In this document: positions 57,447 through 64,000 of the stretch, piece after piece | Numbering within the stretch: the stretch's first letter is position 1 | Layout: the number at the start of each line of letters is the position of its first letter | Assembly (NCBI GenBank): GCA_029948255.1 | Contig: JALIZF010001784.1 | Span: forward strand, 558,001-622,000 | DNA length: 64,000 nt | Source: Telmatactis stephensoni | Lineage: Eukaryota; Cnidaria; Anthozoa; Actiniaria; Isophelliidae | Direction: 5' to 3' | The notes under the pieces: generated by a model | The model's input: only the letters and a program-made list of their open reading frames with translations | Told to the model about the DNA's origin: nothing | The model's database searches: none | Position numbers and translations under genes: made by a program

Positions 57447-58535
57447 GTATTACCGCCCCGCGCGCAGCTTGTCACGCAAAAAAATCGATGTTGCAGATTG
57501 CGGCTACTTGTTGCAAAAATGTAAAACGTGGTTCTACTTTGTGCGACAATTTTTTTGTTTTTGTTGCGCGACAATTGCACGATTTTGTTGCTCGTATATC
57601 CGCACTTAATATCAAATTCTTATAAACCTCAACATTAGAACAGTAACAAAATTATAATAAACACAATAAATGTACGTTTCAGTGAATGGATTGACACAAT
57701 TGGTGCTAGAAATATATGCTTCGTTGAGTGTCAAATAAAACTCGGGAAAATTCCGAGCCCTCAGCGTGGCTTGAACCCACGACCTTTGGATTTTCGGTCC
57801 GACGCTCAACAACTCAGCTATTTCAGTGAAGGCTCTTGTTAAGCAGATTGAAGTTTGTTCTTCTTTATGCTAAACGCGCTCGGGACCGACGTTGTCCGAT
57901 AGCCCGAGCAGAATGATTCCTACAGAAACTCTGCAGAACTACAACAAATGTAAGTTTATGAATGGAATTGTCATTCGGACAACGTCCGTCCCGCGCTCAC
58001 TCAGCATAAATAACGAACCTCGACCTGCTCGCCACTAGAGCCTTCAAATGGCTCAGTTGTTGAGCGTCGGACCGGAAATCCGAAGGTCGTAGATTCAAAC
58101 CACGCTGAGGGCTCAGAATTTTATTTCACACTCGACGAAGCATATACTATAATTCTAATAAATACAATGTTCATAACTTCACTCACTGTTTAGGATAGCA
58201 CTTCTTCAACAATAAAAATTGTCATTTTCAAAACCGGTTCATAATCATCATCATTTTTTTTTTCTTTTTGATTTACCAAGTGGGAATTCTAGATGTGCAA
58301 TTCGGCCAGAGATATGTCGTCAACGATAAACAAAGTCTGAAGCACCTTTCCTGTAATGTTGGAGATTGCACAAGCTCATAAAGTCTGATTTTTCCATTTC
58401 TAAATTATTTACCACAAGTTTTCAGAAACAAAACACAGAAATACAGGGATACTTTGAACTGTTCTTTCAAAGCAACGCGTCAATTTGCTTTTATGAATTT
58501 CTTGAAGGATATTTTGTCCGCCATCTTTGTTTTGT

Positions 58536-58743
58536 AATGATGCTTACAATACTGATGATGCTTAAGACTTGCTCTATTGGCATAAAATCGGCTACAGGGT
58601 TTACATTCATGTGGTTTTAATTATGGTTTTTACATCTTTTAAGCTCGGTGTTGTATTCGTCCAAATGCCTTTCCACGTGTACCAAATTCAAATGATTTAG
58701 AGTCAGTGTGCAGGGTTTCGTGACTTGCGAGTGGTATTTTAAG
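58536..58743 (-). pseudogene. Relic zinc fingers downstream of the paralogue 3 stop
   Basis: In frame past the TAA stop the sequence reads LKIPLASHETLH, then SFEFGTRGKAFGRIQH (cysteines lost), and after further stops KPHECKPCSRFYANRASLKH and HQYCKHH. The first relic shows the stop lies inside a finger. A donor-like GAG|GTATGT overlaps the stop, so splicing around it cannot be excluded. Confidence 0.6.
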
Positions 58744-61700
58744 TTAACATACCTCTCCAAAGGTACTGCATTTTAATGGCTTTCCAGCACTATGCAATGA
58801 TTCATGGGTTGTAAAGTGTTTCTTAGACCAAAATTCTTTTCCACAGATACTGCACTCAAATGGGGTCTTTGTAGTATGTATTCTTTCGTGCACTTGGAGC
58901 CCTCTTTTTCGCTTAAATGTCTTTCCACAGGTCTTACATTCAAATGGCTTTTCATCATTATGTAATTTTTCATGCACTTTGAGATTTCCTTTGTAATTAA
59001 ATGCCTTTCCACAGGTCTTACATTCAAATGGCTTTTCATCATTATGTAATTTTTCATGCACTTTGAGATTTCCTTTGTAATTAAATGCCTTTCCACAGGT
59101 CTTACATTTAAATGGCTTTTCGTTATTATGTATTATTTCATGCACTTTAAGGTGTTGTTTTAGCTTAAATGCTTTTCCACAGACACTGCATTCAAATGGT
59201 CTTGCTTCACTATGTATTCTTTCATGCTTGTTGAGATCTCCTTTTAGCTTACATGCCTTTCCACAGGCCTTACATTCAAATGGTCTTGCATCACTATGAA
59301 CTGATTGATGGGTTTTAAGATTTCCTTTTAGCTTAAATGCTTTTCCACAGGTACTACATTTAAATAGTTTTGCATTCCTTGATTCCTTGGAGATAACTGC
59401 AGATTCACCTTTAGCTTTGGAGAAAGTATCAGTTACATCCCTTAAATTGTGAACTTCGACACTGCTATTTCCATTAACTTCGGACTCATCATGGATCCTA
59501 CTTTCACCATCACACACTTCATTACTTTGATCATTTGGAGCTTCCTTGTTAATCTCAGTATCTCCAGCCGTATATTGGACTATACTCTCACCAACAAACA
59601 CTTCATCACTTTGCCTATGAGCTGCTAAATTGTTATCTTCAGTACCTTCAGCTATATCTTGGACTATACTCTCACCAACAGACACTTCATCACATTGACT
59701 ATTCGCTACTCCATTGATATCTCCAGTATCTTGAGCCACATCTTGGATTATACTCTCACCATCACACCCTAGATAACTTTGACAATGAGCTGTTAAATTG
59801 TTATCTCCAGTACCTTCAGCTATATCTTGGACTATACTCTCACCAACAGACACTTCATCACTTTGACTATTCGCTACTCCATTGATATCTCCAGTATCTT
59901 GAGCCATATCTTGGATTATACTCTCACCATCACACCCTAGATAACTTTGACAATGAGCTGTTAAATTGTTATCTCCAGTAACTTCAGCTATATCTTGGGA
60001 TATACTCTCACTATCAAACACTTCCTCAATTTGACAGTGAGCTGCTAAATTGTTATCTCCAGTAACTTCAGCTATATCTTGGACTGTACTCTCACCATCA
60101 CACACTGCATCCTTTTGACTATTGGCTGCTCCAATGTAACCTCCAGTAACTTGTGCCATATCTGAGGTTGTACTCTCTTTTTCACTATCAGTTGGTACTT
60201 CATAATCTCTGGTAACATCAGCAAAATCTTGAATTGAACTCTCACTGTCTAACTTTTTATTGCTGCATTGGTCCATTGCTGGTAACATAACATTACACCC
60301 ATCTGCATAGGAGCTTTCTGTGGGGACTTCTCTCTCAATTCCTGTGTCTTGCTCATTCAAGTTATTATCAACATATGGGGATGCACATCCATTGTAACAT
60401 CCATAATCATCTGTTTGTGTTTCAACACAGAGAAATAATTGTTGTCCATAAATTGGTGTTCCTTTTTCATAGCCCTAGAGATACAATGAATACTATATGA
60501 TTTTTTTATATTTTTGTAGTAGTAGTTGTTGTTGTTTTTGAAAAATTATGAAATTAAGAAAAAATATATATATATATATATATATCTAATTATACATGGA
60601 TGAATTTGATCTTACAAAAAAATTTTTTTAAACTTGCAACTTATACAATGTAGAAGTGTGTAACAACTTAAATTTGCTCTAAACATTATACTCTGACGAT
60701 GGGTAAAATGGAAAAGCTTGATTATAAATATTGTTGGAACAAATCAGCTATATGATACCAACCTACAACCATTGTTGAAGGTGAGATAACTGCTATTTAA
60801 CCAATTAACATGAATTGAAATACAAACTTCTCTCACATGATGATAATAAAATTTTGTTGGCTTCCAATTTTAATAAAATGCCCAAAAACTAGATGATAGC
60901 TTGCAAGCTCTCATTTTATTGATAAAGGCCATTCATACATGTACATTTTGCATGTACATTTGAAACCAAAGATAAATCAAGTTATATTAATTATCATTAT
61001 GAATCCTGATTACAGATTTAAGATTATTTTTGTATGATATGTGTTATCAAAATTGAGAATCAAAATAAATCATAAATGTTTTCTTTGTGTTTTAAATAAA
61101 TGTCACACTTCTTATTAATAAGTACTTTTCCGGAGTATATATACCTCTACCTCTTAAGGGTGACAATTATATTTATTAATTAATAAACAGATGGTCTCCT
61201 TCCACAAAATAAATTGATCCTTCAAGGGCAGTGCTGGCCATACCCCTCTGATCAGCTGCACTGAACTTAACACAGATTAGAGAGCAGTCAAATACATAAC
61301 ATACATACATACATGTAAAGATTGTGGCACAACAATGTGGGCCAAACTGTTAACCTCTAATCCTTGCTCCTTTTGCTCTTGGCTAAATCCAAATCACTTG
61401 GTATTTAGAAATAAAGTTATTGGGTGCAATAATTATACCCAGGGGGGAGGGGGGGGGAGGGGGGTACTCTGCAGCCCTCTTTTGGATAGGGGTGTGCCAC
61501 TGGAGCTCTAGAAACCTGACCCTATCTAAGACACTCTAAAGTGAAAAAATCCTACCCTATTCAAGACAAATGAGAAGAAAATCAACCTGTCGCGTAATGA
61601 GACAAAAATGGCTACGAATTAAAAGAGATAACAGAGCTGTCAACTACGATATACTTTGTCAGCAAGTCAGTGGTAATCTCGCACGGCAAGGCTGTTTTTT

Positions 61701-62198
61701 GTATATTTTAAGAACAGTACCCTATCTAAGACACAAAAACATGATATGGCTTGTGATTCCTTGTCAAAATTATAGATCCTGTTTAAGACAATTTTGGGTA
61801 AAATGTATACCCTGTTTAAGACAGCAGGGCCAAAAACCATATCCTATCCAGTGGCACAGACAGACAGACAGAAGTTTTTATTTGGTGTCTTATATAACAA
61901 GCATATATCAACCTTTTTCCAAATAAGTGTGGTGTTAACTTTAGATATACAAGTACGGGTTTAAATAAATATTAAATAAAGGTGCACTAAATCCTGCCTT
62001 GGCCCACGCTTTGGCACATACCCATATAGCAAATATATGGGAGTACCCCCCCCCCCCCCCCCCACTTGGAATTATACATACATTGAAATTGTCCGGCCAT
62101 CTGTGTTCTGCTGTTACTTTGTTGTAATAAAACAACAGCTCTCCTGACTTACAAAAGAACTCCATCCAATCTGTATCAAGAGTTGATGATGACTCCAT
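58744..62198 (-). CDS. WW-domain/C2H2 zinc-finger protein, paralogue 3 (duplication copy B)
   Basis: Exons 62082-62198 and 58744-60474 join in phase 0 to 615 residues; donor AAT|GTATGTA, acceptor TATCTCTAG. The WW-like domain keeps W11, W34 and YYN. The acidic region has about ten repeats, three more than copy A, including a doubled two-unit block (SVGESIVQDIAEGT then CDGESIIQDVAQDTGD). The array has only seven C2H2 fingers. Fingers 4 and 5 are identical (AFNYKGNLKVHEKL). The segment with the two degenerate N-terminal fingers of copy A is gone: the linker AVISKES runs straight to CSTCGKAFKLKGNL. The ORF ends KCSTFGEVC inside an eighth finger. A nuclear regulatory role is inferred from domain type. 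Confidence 0.88.
60475..62081 (-). other. Intron of WW/zinc-finger paralogue 3
   Basis: Non-coding. It contains the G-run-bordered CTATCTAAGACA repeat (61440-62060), which ends in a long C run beside the WW exon, as in copy A. About 210 bp near 60680-60895 (CATTATACTCTGACGATGGG onward) has no counterpart in copy A. Confidence 0.7.
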
Positions 62199-62591
62199 AT
62201 TATCTGAATATAAATAATTTACACTGTATTAAAATTTTGCATTTTTAGGTGTTTATTCATTAAGTAAAAAATGAAATTGAATCGCTGTGGGAATCATATT
62301 TTGATCAATACAATTGTCATGAGACAATACACTAGAATGAGACAATGCAGATTAATCATGTGCTGACTGAGGGGTGCAAACTAATTAAGAAAATAATGAT
62401 TTCAGCTGCTTTATTGATTTGATTTGGATAGTATGAAACAATATTTGGCATAAAAATATAATATCTAGGACAAGTCAATTAATTTAAAAATGGTCTCTTG
62501 AATGTTTGCCCCCTTTGAAGACCCTATGGCGAATTTGCACTGCAATATGAAAAATATGGTATTTTATCTATCGTGAATATAACCTATAGCT

Positions 62592-62815
62592 GTGGCATAG
62601 TGGCATAGGTGGCGTGGTGGTTGATTAAGTCACTTGCATCTCATTGCTGTGGTCTGAGTTTGCATGGGCCCAGAATCATATGTGAGTTGATCGAGTTTGT
62701 TTGATGTGTTGTTCTTAGATCCCATGTCACAAGGATTTTTTCTCCTAACTGGCTCTCCAGTTTTCCTCCCTCAGCAAAAATCAACATGTAAATTTCAGTG
62801 TTGTATGTAAAGTGT
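62592..62815 (+). mobile_element. SINE-like repeat (copy B member)
   Basis: Matches 51612-51830 closely, including CTGTGGCATAGTGGCATAGG and GGCTCTCCAGTTTTCCTCCC. It predates the duplication. Confidence 0.55.
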
Positions 62816-62820
62816 ATCAT

Positions 62821-62966
62821 AGAGCAGATTTTGGATGAGTGTGAAACACACCATGCCATGCCGTGACCATGTTTGTGCCATGATGTGGATAAAAACATTT
62901 GAAATTCCTGCCGTAACCATGCTGCAACAATTTGATGCTGTTTTCACGGTCATACAAAATTTACCC
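62821..62966. mobile_element. TTCGTATGA-family TIR element (copy B member)
   Basis: Partner of 51843-51977. The ends GAGCAGATTTTGGATGAGTG and CACGGTCATACAAAATTTAC have drifted slightly more. Shared presence shows insertion before the duplication. Confidence 0.7.
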
Positions 62967-64000
62967 TATGTATAGTGGTAGCACAGGAAAATGGTGCAAT
63001 TCCCAGCTGGGGTCAAACATTGGAAATCCCTGGGAATCTGTTCTATTTTTACAAGTTTGGGTATTACAGATTTCCCAAGTAAATAGAACAGATTTACAGT
63101 TTAGACCCATGGAAACCCCAAGTTGGGAATTGACATTTTTTCCTTGTGTATAGGGAGTGTGAATGAGTCTTGGCAATATATGCAGTATTTGCTACTCTGA
63201 AATCCAAGGATAAAAAAAAGATTTGATTTGATTTTGATATATTTATTTAGTTTATATATAGTCAATTGAAGAAACATTGTCACCTGCTAGGTCTAAAAAC
63301 ATTAAGAACATAGAAGCTGAGACCGAAATATTACATAGGATGTGAATAATTATATTTTTATTTATTCATTTAATTACACTGTCTTGCTCGTGTCTAGATG
63401 GGATCCTTGCAAACAAGGTTTGGTTAGTTTTAGGGCTAGTTTAGGGCTTTGTTTTTACAAAGTCTTCCCTAATACTAACCCTAAACCTAACCCCAAGGTA
63501 CTTGAGTGTTTATTTCTACAAAGTCTTCTCAAATACTAACCCTAAACCTAACCAAACCATGTTTGTGAGGATCCCATTTAGCCACAACCTTTACACTTTG
63601 CCTTCGATGCCAAATGCTGAAAGCCATTGCAGTGTAAATGAGTAATTCAGAATACAATTATTCACATCCCATGCACCATTTCGGTCTCAGCTTCCATGTT
63701 CTATGTTCTATGTTCCGAAACCCTTGTCTTTCCTCCATAGCTAAGCAATCAGGATCAATGGATATAATCTCTACAAGAAGCGAGCAAAATATTTTACAAC
63801 CTTGCGCGCGTATTTCAGGGTTTCGACAAATTCCTGTAGAAGATTTTAGCAATATTGGAGAAATTAACTTCAACAGCCCCAGTGCTAGTAACTGAGCTAT
63901 ACTGCTTCAGCTTTGCCAACTTTGGCATTCGATGGAATTTGCTTGATTACCATGTATGTCTAAGCATTTTCTACGATCGCATTCCACAATCATATCTAGT

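Larger units (their letters stand above)
55616..64000. repeat. Segmental duplication, copy B
   Basis: Collinear with 44257-53881 from TCTCACCCATAATTGGCCCT to the window end. It contains WW/zinc-finger paralogue 3. It carries a LINE fragment (56095-57446) that copy A lacks, and lacks four insertions found in copy A. Beyond 62199 it holds only repeats and short ORFs, as in the matching part of copy A. Confidence 0.88.

Overview
The window is nuclear DNA from an animal, most likely a cnidarian and probably a stony coral. The genes have many short exons with GT-AG introns. Two are clear orthologues of conserved animal genes (PEX14, LRRC34). The rest is dense in short terminal-inverted-repeat (TIR) elements, tRNA-derived SINE-like sequence, truncated non-LTR retrotransposons and simple repeats. 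The organism call is an inference from repeat style and gene structure; no sequence names the species. Exon models were built by hand from ORFs, splice sites and codon phase.

Layout. 1-2830: an element bounded by 114-bp direct repeats, carrying a broken tyrosine recombinase. 3639-9581 (-): the 5' part of a coiled-coil/WD40 gene that runs out of the window to the left. 10019-15061 (+): complete nine-exon PEX14, head-to-head with the WD40 gene. 16510-24917 (-): complete eleven-exon LRRC34, convergent with PEX14. 25353-30090 (+): seven-exon ankyrin/C2 gene, head-to-head with LRRC34. 33070-37330, 46128-50129 and 58744-62198 (all -): three paralogues of an unusual two-exon gene. A 39-residue exon encodes a WW-like domain. 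A second large exon encodes an acidic region of 28-residue repeats followed by a C2H2 zinc-finger array. The last two paralogues sit in a tandem segmental duplication (44257-53881 and 55616-64000), which lets several mobile-element insertions be read against their empty sites.

How the genes relate. PEX14 serves peroxisomal protein import. LRRC34 is a ribonuclease-inhibitor-type leucine-rich-repeat protein. The ankyrin/C2 protein has a C2 fold interrupted by a serine-rich insert. No common pathway is evident. The most unusual content is the WW/acidic-repeat/C2H2 cluster: finger number and acidic-repeat number have both changed between neighbouring copies, as expected for a locally expanding family of putative transcription regulators.
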